From NCBI GenBank assembly GCA_965219005.1, contig CBDCMS010000004.1, positions 3,968,001 to 4,032,000 of the forward strand: a DNA stretch of 64,000 nt. Reading direction: 5' to 3'. The notes below the pieces were generated by a model. It did not search any database. It saw only the letters and a program-made list of their open reading frames with translations, and was not told where the DNA came from. The DNA is from CAUZIZ01 sp965219005 (GTDB lineage: Bacteria > Acidobacteriota > UBA6911 > RPQK01 > JAJDTT01). How positions within the stretch are numbered: position 1 is the first letter of the stretch; each line of letters opens with the position of its first letter. Shown piece by piece: positions 9,602-17,928 of the stretch. Position numbers and translations under genes: made by a program.

Positions 9602-11130
9602 GAAAACCAAAGAAAAGCTCGCTTCTGCTGTTGCTTATTCTTGTCGTCGTCGGACTATGGTTGTTTCTTCAGCTCAACGCCGATGAGCCGGTGGACTACG
9701 ATGACATCGAGGAGCACTTTAAGTACGGGTCCATCGGCAGCGAGCCCGGCGGGTCGCTCTTGAGCACCCACGGCGGGGTCCTGCCTCCCTACTGGGTCTT
9801 CAGGGCCCTTCCCAAGATTCGCCCGGACCGACTCCCAGGGGGGTATGCCTCGCTGGGTCTCATTTTCGAAGAGGGAAGAGATCTGCCGATCGGCTTTGCG
9901 AAGCGCCGCCGGCTGGGTCTGCAGAACGTGGGCTTGAACTGTGCCGTATGCCATACCGGCACCGTGCGGGAGACTCAGGAGAGCAAACCCCGAATCGTCT
10001 TGGGGATGCCGGCCCACCAGTTGGACTTGCAAGGCCTCTTCCGCTTCGTCCTCGACACTGTACTGGATGATCGCCTCACCGCAGATAGTGTTCTGGGAAC
10101 CGCAGAGAAACTGGGCGGCGAGGTGGGATTCGTCGAGAAGATGCTTTACCGGACGCTTGCGATTTCCCAGGTAAAACTGACCGTGCTGTCCCTCCAAAGG
10201 AGCATCGCACCGCTCCTGGGCGGTCAAGTGCCAGACTGGGGACGGGGACGAGTGGACACCTTCAATCCCTACAAAGCACTCCAATTTGGTTGGCCGATCG
10301 ACCAGCTGCCGCCGGATGAGATCATCGGCGCGTCAGACTACCCTTCGCTCTGGAATCAGAAGCCTCGAGCGGAACCTCTCCCGCAGGCTCCGGAGGGGAT
10401 GTACCTTCATTGGGATGGCAACAACAACTCGGTGGACGAGCGGAATCTCAGTGCGTCACTGGGTGCCGGCGTGACTCCTACCACCATCGACCACGATCGC
10501 CTTCAACGGGTGAGGGATTGGATCTGGACTCTGGAAGTCCCGAGGTACCCCTACCGGATCGATCAAGAGTTGGCAGCCCAGGGAGAGATACTCTATCGGG
10601 ATTACGTCGACCCGACTTCAGGGGAAACCTGCCTGAACTGTCACGCCGATCATCGCTTCCGGGAAGGAGTCGTCGAAGGGACAAGGGTCGGAACCGTCGT
10701 CCCTATCGAAGAGATCGACACCGATCCTCACCGCCTGAACTCCTATACCTATGAGTTTGCGGCCAACCAGTACAATCTCTATCCGAGTTCCCAGTATCGC
10801 TTTAGACATTTCCACAAGACCAACGGCTATGCCAACCATCCTCTGGATGGGATCTGGGCTCGTGCCCCCTACCTTCACAACGGCTCAGTCCCCACCTTGC
10901 GGGATCTGCTGGAGCCGAAGGAAAACAGGCCTACCCTCTTCTACCGCGGCTACGACGTCTTCGACCAGGAGAAGGTGGGGTTCCTGTCGGATGTTGCTGC
11001 CGAGGGGGCGCGTCAGTACTTCCTCTACGATACGAAGCAGCCAGGCAACAGTAACCAGGGCCATCGTTACGGACTCTTGCTCTCACCCGAGCAGAAGGCG
11101 GCCCTTGTCGAATACCTGAAAACGTTCTAG
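9598..11130 (+). CDS. RoxA-like di-haem c-type cytochrome, paralogue 3
   Basis: A 510-residue paralogue, longest of the three. Haem motifs are C115-AVC-H119 and C345-LNC-H349; the second is embedded in an insertion (YVDPTSGETCLNCHADHRFREG) absent from the other two. The block LDGIWARAPYLHNGSVPTLRDLL and the ending GNSNQGHRYG...ALVEYLKTF are conserved. An N-terminal hydrophobic anchor follows RKPKKS. It overlaps the preceding gene by ATGA. Three diverged paralogues in one operon suggest division of labour on substrates, or a multi-haem electron relay. Confidence 0.85.
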   Translation: MRKPKKSSLLLLLILVVVGLWLFLQLNADEPVDYDDIEEHFKYGSIGSEPGGSLLSTHGGVLPPYWVFRALPKIRPDRLPGGYASLGLIFEEGRDLPIGFAKRRRLGLQNVGLNCAVCHTGTVRETQESKPRIVLGMPAHQLDLQGLFRFVLDTVLDDRLTADSVLGTAEKLGGEVGFVEKMLYRTLAISQVKLTVLSLQRSIAPLLGGQVPDWGRGRVDTFNPYKALQFGWPIDQLPPDEIIGASDYPSLWNQKPRAEPLPQAPEGMYLHWDGNNNSVDERNLSASLGAGVTPTTIDHDRLQRVRDWIWTLEVPRYPYRIDQELAAQGEILYRDYVDPTSGETCLNCHADHRFREGVVEGTRVGTVVPIEEIDTDPHRLNSYTYEFAANQYNLYPSSQYRFRHFHKTNGYANHPLDGIWARAPYLHNGSVPTLRDLLEPKENRPTLFYRGYDVFDQEKVGFLSDVAAEGARQYFLYDTKQPGNSNQGHRYGLLLSPEQKAALVEYLKTF

Positions 11131-11160
11131 CGCGTCCGGCCAAGACTTGCTCACGGCTGA

Positions 11161-11165
11161 GGAGG
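11161..11165 (+). promoter_or_regulatory. Ribosome binding site GGAGG pointing to an ACG start
   Basis: GGAGG at 11161-11165 is followed after 6 nt by ACG at 11172. The first standard start in frame, GTG at 11208, has no Shine-Dalgarno sequence. The 12 codons between them encode TSYYYNFESTGP, which reads as genuine protein. Confidence 0.55.
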
Positions 11166-11171
11166 AATACC

Positions 11172-12266
11172 ACGTCTTACTATTACAATTTCGAATCCAC
11201 GGGTCCCGTGCTCAGACGCATGGGTGAGCGGCTGCTTGATCTAAACCAGAAGCTCACCCAGGAAGTCCCCCAAAAGAACCTGAACCAGAGCCTCCTGCTA
11301 GCGACCTGGAACATCCGCGAGTTCGATTCCACCAAAGGAGGCGAACGCACCGAGGAATCCTTCGCCTATATCGCCGAGATCATCTCCAGCTTCGACCTGG
11401 TGGCGGTCCAGGAGGTCCGCGAAGATCTGAGCGCGCTGGAACGCCTGCAAAAGACGCTAGGACCCTGGTGGGCCTATATCGTCACCGACGTCACCGAAGG
11501 ACAACCCGGCAACCGCGAACGGACAGCCTTCTTGTTCGACAAACGGAAGGTCCGATTCGCAGGGGTTGCGGGGGAGGCGGTGATTCCTCCCACAGCCGTG
11601 CGAGCCACTGGAACCGATGGAAAGACGACTACGATCTACGAGCCCTCTGACCAGCTCTCCCGAACCCCCTTCTTAGCAGGCTTTCAGGTCGGATGGTTCA
11701 AGTTCATGCTGTGCACGGTCCACATCGCCTACGGGAAGTCGAAATCCAATCACCCCAAGCGCGTAGAGGAGGTGAGACTGATTGCCGACTTTCTGTCCCG
11801 GCGAGCAGACGAGCCGGACAGTTGGTCCAACAACATGATCCTGTTGGGTGACTTCAACATCTTCCACGTTGCCAGCGAGACCATGCAGGCGATTACCTGT
11901 TCGGGCTTCGAGGTGCCCCTGGAGCTACAGGAGGTTCCTGCCTCCAACGTCGGTAGAAAGAAGCGCCGCTACGACCAGATCGCTTTCAAAGTTAGATGCG
12001 ATCAGTTGAACCCCACCGGCCGGGCTGGGGTGTTCGACTTCTTCCAGACCGTGTATCTGGCCGAGGACGAATGCATCTACGCCGAGGTTATGGGTCCTCG
12101 CTACCAGACAACGGCCGCAGGTGTCGTGAAGACGGAGAAGGAGCAGAGCCGCTATTACCTGAGCGACTGGCGAACTCATCAGATGTCGGACCACCTCCCG
12201 ATGTGGGTCGAGCTGAAGATCGATTTCGGCCCGGAGTACCTCTCGAAGCTAGCCAACTCGGAGTGA
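11172..12266 (+). CDS. Endonuclease/exonuclease/phosphatase (EEP) family protein
   Basis: The protein is about 364 residues if it starts at ACG 11172, or 352 from GTG 11208. It has the metal-dependent EEP fold signatures in order: LLLATWNIREF (Asn), DLVAVQEVRED (Glu), RERTAFLFD, the CTVHIAYGKS strand, ILLGDFNIF (Asp/Asn) and SDHLPMWVEL (Asp-His). All catalytic residues expected of the family are present. No signal peptide is seen, so it is probably cytosolic. It follows the cytochrome operon by 41 bp and precedes the acetyltransferase by 5 bp. The substrate could be DNA, a phospholipid or a phosphoester. Confidence 0.85.
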   Translation, partial: TSYYYNFESTGPVLRRMGERLLDLNQKLTQEVPQKNLNQSLLLATWNIREFDSTKGGERTEESFAYIAEIISSFDLVAVQEVREDLSALERLQKTLGPWWAYIVTDVTEGQPGNRERTAFLFDKRKVRFAGVAGEAVIPPTAVRATGTDGKTTTIYEPSDQLSRTPFLAGFQVGWFKFMLCTVHIAYGKSKSNHPKRVEEVRLIADFLSRRADEPDSWSNNMILLGDFNIFHVASETMQAITCSGFEVPLELQEVPASNVGRKKRRYDQIAFKVRCDQLNPTGRAGVFDFFQTVYLAEDECIYAEVMGPRYQTTAAGVVKTEKEQSRYYLSDWRTHQMSDHLPMWVELKIDFGPEYLSKLANSE

Positions 12267-12271
12267 AACCT

Positions 12272-13432
12272 ATGCCAGAGATAGAAGGGCCTCAGGCCTG
12301 CTCACCCGAAGATCTGCCAGAGGTCATTGCGCTGGTCGACTCGGCGATGCGGGAGGGCTCGGACCAGACAATGCTGACCGACTACCCGCTCGTCTACCTC
12401 GACTCGAACCTGGAGAATATCCGGATCATCAAATCCGACGGAAAAGTGGTCAGTGTCGTTCCCTTTCTGCTCCGTCCCGTGATCGTGGACGATTGCAGTT
12501 TCAGCATTGGCATTATCTCGCCTACGGCAACCTACCCTGAGCATCGCAGAAAGGGATTCGGCCTCGGCTGCTTGAAGAGCTGCATCGAGCGTATGAACCG
12601 GGTCGACTGCGAGTTGTCGATCCTGTGGACACAGGTTGCCACCTTCCCCTTCTACGAATGCGGCGATTATCAGGCAGTGCGCTACCAGGGATGGACCTAT
12701 ACCTGCCGCCGTGAGGATGCCCAGCTTTTCCGGAACAACGGGGAGCGGATCATCCCTTACGATCCCGAGACCAAGCTCTATTTGGCGGATATCGGAAGGA
12801 TCCATCGCCGGGACGTCTTCGGTGTGGACCGAAGCCTCGAAGAGCAGGCATCGCTCTTTGGACTTCCCAAGACGACGACCCTGATCGCCCTTGAGCAGGA
12901 CCAACCCGCGGGGTACCTCATGATCAGCAGTGCCAGCAATAAGCACGGACTGGTCGAGGCGGGGGGAACGGTATCCGCGCTGGAGACTCTACTCCAGCAC
13001 GCCCTCTCCGGGCTGAAGCCGGAAGAGTCCATTGAAGCCTACGACAATTTGACCCGGACTGAACTGGGTGCCGTGCTCCAGGGGAATTTCTCGGATCGAC
13101 GACTGGTCTACGAAAAGTCCATGATGATCCGAATCAATCAGCCCACAGGTTTCCTCCGAAGAATCGCCCCCTGGATCGAGAGCAGAAACGGCGGAGTCAG
13201 CCGGGAGTTTTCCCTCAACATAACCGACGCCCAGGAACAGATCAGTTTTCGCTTCTCGGAGAGCGGGTTACAGCTCGGAGAGGAACGTTTCGCCAACCAT
13301 CTGGAGACAACCCGCCGAGAACTGACCTCATGGGTTTTCGGAGCCCATCCAGCGCGTCCCAGCTCACGCCCCAACATCCTCTCTAGGCTGTTCCCGTTCT
13401 ATTTCCCAATCTGGCAACTGGACCAAAGCTAG
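12272..13432 (+). CDS. Eis-like GNAT N-acetyltransferase with C-terminal SCP2-like domain
   Basis: The 386-residue size and two-part architecture match the Eis-type acetyltransferase family. The first GNAT domain carries the acetyl-CoA loop TYPEHRRKGFGLGCL (about residues 88-103), preceded by the beta strand CSFSIGIISP. A second GNAT-like region follows. The C-terminus (residues 290-386, SREFSLNITDAQEQISFRF) resembles an SCP2-like fold. The ATG at 12272 starts 5 bp after the upstream gene, so the two are probably co-transcribed. The acceptor substrate is unknown. Confidence 0.75.
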   Translation: MPEIEGPQACSPEDLPEVIALVDSAMREGSDQTMLTDYPLVYLDSNLENIRIIKSDGKVVSVVPFLLRPVIVDDCSFSIGIISPTATYPEHRRKGFGLGCLKSCIERMNRVDCELSILWTQVATFPFYECGDYQAVRYQGWTYTCRREDAQLFRNNGERIIPYDPETKLYLADIGRIHRRDVFGVDRSLEEQASLFGLPKTTTLIALEQDQPAGYLMISSASNKHGLVEAGGTVSALETLLQHALSGLKPEESIEAYDNLTRTELGAVLQGNFSDRRLVYEKSMMIRINQPTGFLRRIAPWIESRNGGVSREFSLNITDAQEQISFRFSESGLQLGEERFANHLETTRRELTSWVFGAHPARPSSRPNILSRLFPFYFPIWQLDQS

Positions 13433-13454
13433 CCTCAGGGGACAGATCATGCAT

Positions 13455-13588
13455 GGAAGCCTGAAGCGCAAGCGAGGGGTTGGGCCACAGCGCCATCCAG
13501 CGACCAACAGGCTTCGGATCGGAGCCAAGCAGACGAATCGGGGACATTTGTGCTGCTCCCCAACCCTTCGCTCGCGCTTCAGGCTTCC
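13455..13588. repeat. Long palindromic intergenic repeat (GGAAGCCTGAAGCGCAAGCG family), copy 2
   Basis: Arms 13455-13484 and 13558-13588 match the arms of the element at 6217-6347; the roughly 70-nt centres differ. It sits immediately after the acetyltransferase and before a convergent gene, where a bidirectional terminator would be expected. Confidence 0.75.
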
Positions 13589-13595
13589 ATGACGT

Positions 13596-13616
13596 GGCGG
13601 CGGTCTCCAGGCCGCC
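13596..13616. repeat. Small hairpin repeat with CGGTCTCCAGGCCG core
   Basis: GGCGGC and GCCGCC pair around a GTCTCCAG-type loop. The 14-nt core recurs at 38762 and, inverted, at 38812, so this is a short dispersed palindromic unit rather than a gene-specific terminator. Confidence 0.5.
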
Positions 13617-13617
13617 G

Positions 13618-15156
13618 CTACTTGGAGAAACGAAAGGAAAACAGTTTGCTCCGGTCGATGTGGAACTTCAGCACAATCGGTTGCCCCTTGAGTCCACTGA
13701 CATCGGAACCCTGTTTCCACGCCACCGTGTGACGTAGGCCGTCGCCCCTGACGGCCACCGTGTCTTCTCGACCGAATCCCTCCAGCGGGTTGCCGTCGAC
13801 ACCAAGGATCTCCACCCGAACCGATCCCTGGCCGGCATCAGCATTGAGTAGAAGACGCTCTCCCGACATCAATAGGGGTTTGCTGGTGAGAGTTCCGTCA
13901 CCCGCATCGATGGAGACGAAGCCGTCCAGACGAAGCTTCGCCAACCCCACTGCGCCACCCTGGACCTCATCGCGATTGGTAGCCCAGTGGAGCCCACGAA
14001 AGCCGATGTAGTAGATCAGGATTTCGTCTCCCACCAACAGAGGTTGCTGCATGATATAGAGCATGCTGCGATCGAACTCTTCCGCCCCGGTACCTAATGG
14101 CAGAAAGACCCCCCGTCCCCCCGCGCGCTTCCAGGACCTTCCGTCGCGGCTGAAGGCCAACTGGATATCCACGGTGTCCAGCCAGTCGAGGCCAGCAGTG
14201 ATCTTGGTCTCCATGCCAGGCAGCGTGTGGTAAACCGAGATAAAGCCGAAGTAAACATCGCCATAGGGCATGAACTCCATGTTGTAGAACTGCTGGTCCC
14301 AGGGGGGATCTTCCTTGTCGGCGCTCATGATGACGCCCCGCGACTCCCATTTGAGAAAGTCATCACTCTCGCTCTGAAGCACTTCCCGCCTCAAGAAAGA
14401 TTTCTCCGCGCCCGGTCGCAGCTCCTCCCGGAGGTCGATGCGGCGTGCCCAATCCTGGGGGTGGTAAACCCCATTGTACCGGGTATGGGCCACGTATTTG
14501 CTCAGCAGCGGATCCCATAGAACCGAGTTCGGGCTGTCGGCAACGGGATCACGGGTTTGTCGGTCGCCCTCTTCCAATGAATCCCATCTGGGGAAAAAGC
14601 GATTCCGATGCCATTGCCGGAGGTACCCAGCCCCGGACTCTCGTGAAGGTGGTAGATCATCTTGTATCGGCGATCGGGATTGGTCTCCACCGAATCCTTG
14701 AAGACACCGCCAGCTACCTCACCTCTGCCCACCGTAAATACGAAGTTGTTGTCCTTGGATCCCTGATACTCGAACAGGCCCAGATTGGGCAGCTTCCAGT
14801 GGTACCCATCCTTGGAAGTGGCGTAGCAGAAAAAGACCTTCGACCAGTTGTAGCTGGCAGCGTCGTACCACATCTTGAAGAGCTGTTCCTCGGCGTCGTA
14901 GATGACGCTGCCCATGGTGGCCACCAATTCCGGGCCGCCCACCTTTTGAGCGGGCTTCAACTCGAGGATCGGATTCTCCTCATACTTCAGGGGCTGGTTC
15001 AGTTACCCGAAACGCCCCCTCCATGGAATCGACGACATGATCATCGACGAAGAGTTGCTTCAACATCCCAACGTCTACCGGCTGCACATGAGATCCAGCC
15101 CAGGCCGGGCAGAGACAGCTCATACCGAACACCGTCCACAGGACTCCTCTTGTCAT
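13618..15156 (-). pseudogene. Secreted beta-propeller glycosidase-like protein, two frameshifts
   Basis: Three consecutive frames encode one protein. First comes a signal peptide (MTRGVLWTVFGMSCLCPAWA) and VGMLKQLFVDDHVVDSMEG. After an extra base near 15000-15006 (GTAACTG where GTACTG restores frame) come NQPLKYEENPIL and KVGGPELVATMGSVIYD. After a missing base near 14547 come ADSPNSVLWDPLLSKYVAHTRY and the C-terminal sandwich ending FSFRFSK. The repeated WxxxxSxDGxxW blocks (YATSKDGYHWK, AFSPDGIHWKR, AFSRDGRSWKR) are those of GH32/43-like five-bladed propellers. The two shifts compensate, leaving the outer parts in the same frame. They may be real decay or consensus errors. Confidence 0.8.
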
Positions 15157-15401
15157 GGTTTCTCTTGCCTTTCTATCTCTGTTCACACCACTAGACACAC
15201 GGCCTCTTTCGCCGAAGCGATTCTGAAAAAGGCTCAGTACCACGGCAAGGATGCCCCGAGATCCTCGACAAAGGCAACATGAAAAGACTCCATCAGGTCG
15301 CCCCTTCCTTTCCTGGAACCAGGCGTATTGATTGACGGAGCGAAATCGCTTGGACTAGCATTAGTCCTATTCGACACCAAGGCGCGACTCTCAGACAGGT
15401 A

Positions 15402-17921
15402 GTGGTTGGCTCGCTTTTCTTGGCGGTGATCCTCACCCACTGGACCAGTGGCAAAAACCTTCCAGCTCCCGTCGATACGACCGTGGACTTCACGCAACAG
15501 ATCCTGCCCATCTTGAGCGGCCAATGCTATGGCTGCCATGGAAAAGCGGTCCAGATGCACGGTCTGCGCCTGGATCACCGTCCTGGGGCCCTGAAGGGCG
15601 GTGAATCCGGTACGCCCGCCCTGATTCCAGGTAATAGTGGTGGGAGCCGACTGATAGGTTATGTCTCTGGGGCAGACCCGGAGATCGTGATGCCGCCCCA
15701 GGGTGATCGTCTTTCGGAGAAGGAGATCGGCCTGCTGCGGAGATGGATCGATCAGGGCGCCCGCTATTCGGAGCAGGCACCAGCTGACGAAGTAGAAACA
15801 GGTCGCTCGTCACATTGGTCATTTCAGCCGGTTGTTCCTCCCGCCATCCCCGAGGTAAGTAATCAAGACTGGGTCCGCAGTCCCATCGATGCCTTCGTCC
15901 TCAAAAAACTGGAGGAGCGTGGCTGGAAGCCGTCAGCTGCGGCTAACCCCAGAGCCCTGCTCCGGCGCATCTACCTGGACCTCATCGGGCTTCCCCCGAC
16001 GCTTGACGAGCAAGATGAGATTCTGAACGATCCTTCGCCCCAACGTTTCGACCAACTGGTCTCCGAGCTTCTAAAACGCCCAGGTTACGGGGAACGATGG
16101 GGCCGGCACTGGCTCGACCTGGTTCGCTATGCGGAGACCAACGGATATGAACGGGACGCTACCAAGCCAAGCGTCTGGAAGTATCGTGACTACGTCATCC
16201 GCTCCTTGAACCAGGACAAACCCTATGATCGCTTCATTCTGGAGCAGCTGGCGGGGGACGAGCTTCCCGATCGCTCGGCCGAGACCTTCGTTGCTACTGG
16301 CTTCACGCGACTCGGTCCCTGGGACGACGAACCCGCGGACTTCGCCCAGGACCGATTCGACCAGTTGGATGACATTGTCAGAACCACATCAGAGGTCTTT
16401 CTGGGGATGACTCTGGGCTGTGCCCGCTGCCACGATCACAAGTTCGATCCCATCACCCAGCGCGACTACTACAGCATGGTTGCGATCTTCGACGGCCTCC
16501 AGCGACCGCGAACCGGACGCCGGGAAAAAGATTTGCCAATCGGGACGCGAGAACAGCTGGATCGACTGGCCGTCCGCGACGCCGAGATCTCCCCGTTGGC
16601 CGAGGAGATCGAGCATCTCCGGGAGGGCTTTCGGAAAGATTTCTTCAAGAGTGGTCAGAGCAAGTTTGCCGAAGAAGTGGTCCAGGCTTTTCTGACCGAA
16701 CCCAAGAAACGCACAGACGAACAGAAGGCACTGGTCCGGAAGCATTTCACAGAGTCGGTAACCGAAATCGCTGCCGCATTGCCTCCGAAAACCCTGGAGA
16801 AGATTCACCTCCTCGAACAGAAGATAGGCATTCTGCAGAAGGCAACTCCAGACCTCGAACACGGCTACTTCATGCACGAGCCCAAGCTTCCCGGTCCTAC
16901 TCATCTCCTGTTTCGGGGCAGAGCTGCCACACCTGGACCAATGGTTTCACCCAGGGTTCCAGCTGTACTCGCCGATCCAGAACCCGACTTTCCGGAACCT
17001 GCCGCTACCAGCCTTCGCCGCCTGACACTTGCGCGTTGGGTCGCCAGCCGCCAGAACCCCCTGACCGCGCGAGTGATCGTCAACCGCGTCTGGCAGTTCC
17101 ACTTCGGAGCAGGTCTGGTCCGCAGCCCCAATGATTTCGGCGCGATCGGCCAGAGACCAACCCATCCGCAGCTGCTCGATTGGCTGGCGAACTGGTTCGT
17201 CGAGCAGGGGTGGTCTCTCAAGAAGCTGCACCAGCTGATCATGACCAGCAACAGCTACCGCATGAGCAAGAGCGGTCTCCCTCTCTATCACGAGCAGGAC
17301 CCCGAGAACCGGATGCTCTGGCGATTCCCCTACACTCGTCTGGAGGTGGAGGTCATCCGTGACTCGGTTCTCGCCGTCAGTGGACGCTTGAACCGTAAGA
17401 TGTTCGGTCCCAGCATGCTGCCGCAGGTCCCACCGGCGGCACTGGAAGGCCATCCCGACCCCGACAAGATCTGGAAGCCCTCGGAGGAGGTGGAAGCATC
17501 GCGCCGCACCATCTACGCCTTCATCAAACGGCTCATGATCATCCCGATGCTGGAAGTGCTGGACTTCTGCGATACGACCCGCAGTTCTTCCAAACGGACC
17601 GTGACCAGCGTCGCTCCCCAGGCTCTGACCCTGTTCAACAGCGATTTCACAACGCGTCAGTCCCACTACTTTGCCGAACGCCTGATCAGCGAGGTGGGTC
17701 TGGATTTCGACAAGCTGATCCAGCGGGCCTACAGGCTGACCCTGTGCCGTCCCCCAACCAGTCGGGAGCGAGAGTCGATGCTGGACTTCCTCCGCCGCGA
17801 GATGGAGGCAAGCCTGTGGGAATCGACCAAAGTCAACGATCGTGGCGAGGTCCGCCGTGCCGCTCTGCATCAGATGTGCCGGGTGATGTTCAACCTCAAC
17901 GAGTTTGTCTATCCTGATTAG
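15402..17921 (+). CDS. PSCyt1-PSCyt2-PSD1 domain protein (DUF1549/DUF1553)
   Basis: An 839-residue exported protein with the planctomycete-type cytochrome architecture. A hydrophobic leader is followed by the PSCyt1 haem motif C42-YGC-H46; then a DUF1549 region (about residues 150-400) with SPIDAFVLKKLEERG, LDLIGLPPT, WLDLVRYAETNGYERD and LGCARCHDHKFDP (a second CxxCH); then the C-terminal DUF1553/PSD1 part with RVIVNRVWQFHFGAGLVRSPNDFG and TSNSYRMS. The start is GTG at 15402 with only a weak ribosome site. It is immediately upstream of a DUF1501 gene, the usual pairing. Such pairs are thought to act in the envelope on complex carbohydrates or electron transfer; the reaction is unknown. Confidence 0.9.
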   Translation: MVGSLFLAVILTHWTSGKNLPAPVDTTVDFTQQILPILSGQCYGCHGKAVQMHGLRLDHRPGALKGGESGTPALIPGNSGGSRLIGYVSGADPEIVMPPQGDRLSEKEIGLLRRWIDQGARYSEQAPADEVETGRSSHWSFQPVVPPAIPEVSNQDWVRSPIDAFVLKKLEERGWKPSAAANPRALLRRIYLDLIGLPPTLDEQDEILNDPSPQRFDQLVSELLKRPGYGERWGRHWLDLVRYAETNGYERDATKPSVWKYRDYVIRSLNQDKPYDRFILEQLAGDELPDRSAETFVATGFTRLGPWDDEPADFAQDRFDQLDDIVRTTSEVFLGMTLGCARCHDHKFDPITQRDYYSMVAIFDGLQRPRTGRREKDLPIGTREQLDRLAVRDAEISPLAEEIEHLREGFRKDFFKSGQSKFAEEVVQAFLTEPKKRTDEQKALVRKHFTESVTEIAAALPPKTLEKIHLLEQKIGILQKATPDLEHGYFMHEPKLPGPTHLLFRGRAATPGPMVSPRVPAVLADPEPDFPEPAATSLRRLTLARWVASRQNPLTARVIVNRVWQFHFGAGLVRSPNDFGAIGQRPTHPQLLDWLANWFVEQGWSLKKLHQLIMTSNSYRMSKSGLPLYHEQDPENRMLWRFPYTRLEVEVIRDSVLAVSGRLNRKMFGPSMLPQVPPAALEGHPDPDKIWKPSEEVEASRRTIYAFIKRLMIIPMLEVLDFCDTTRSSSKRTVTSVAPQALTLFNSDFTTRQSHYFAERLISEVGLDFDKLIQRAYRLTLCRPPTSRERESMLDFLRREMEASLWESTKVNDRGEVRRAALHQMCRVMFNLNEFVYPD

Positions 17922-17928
17922 GTGAAGT

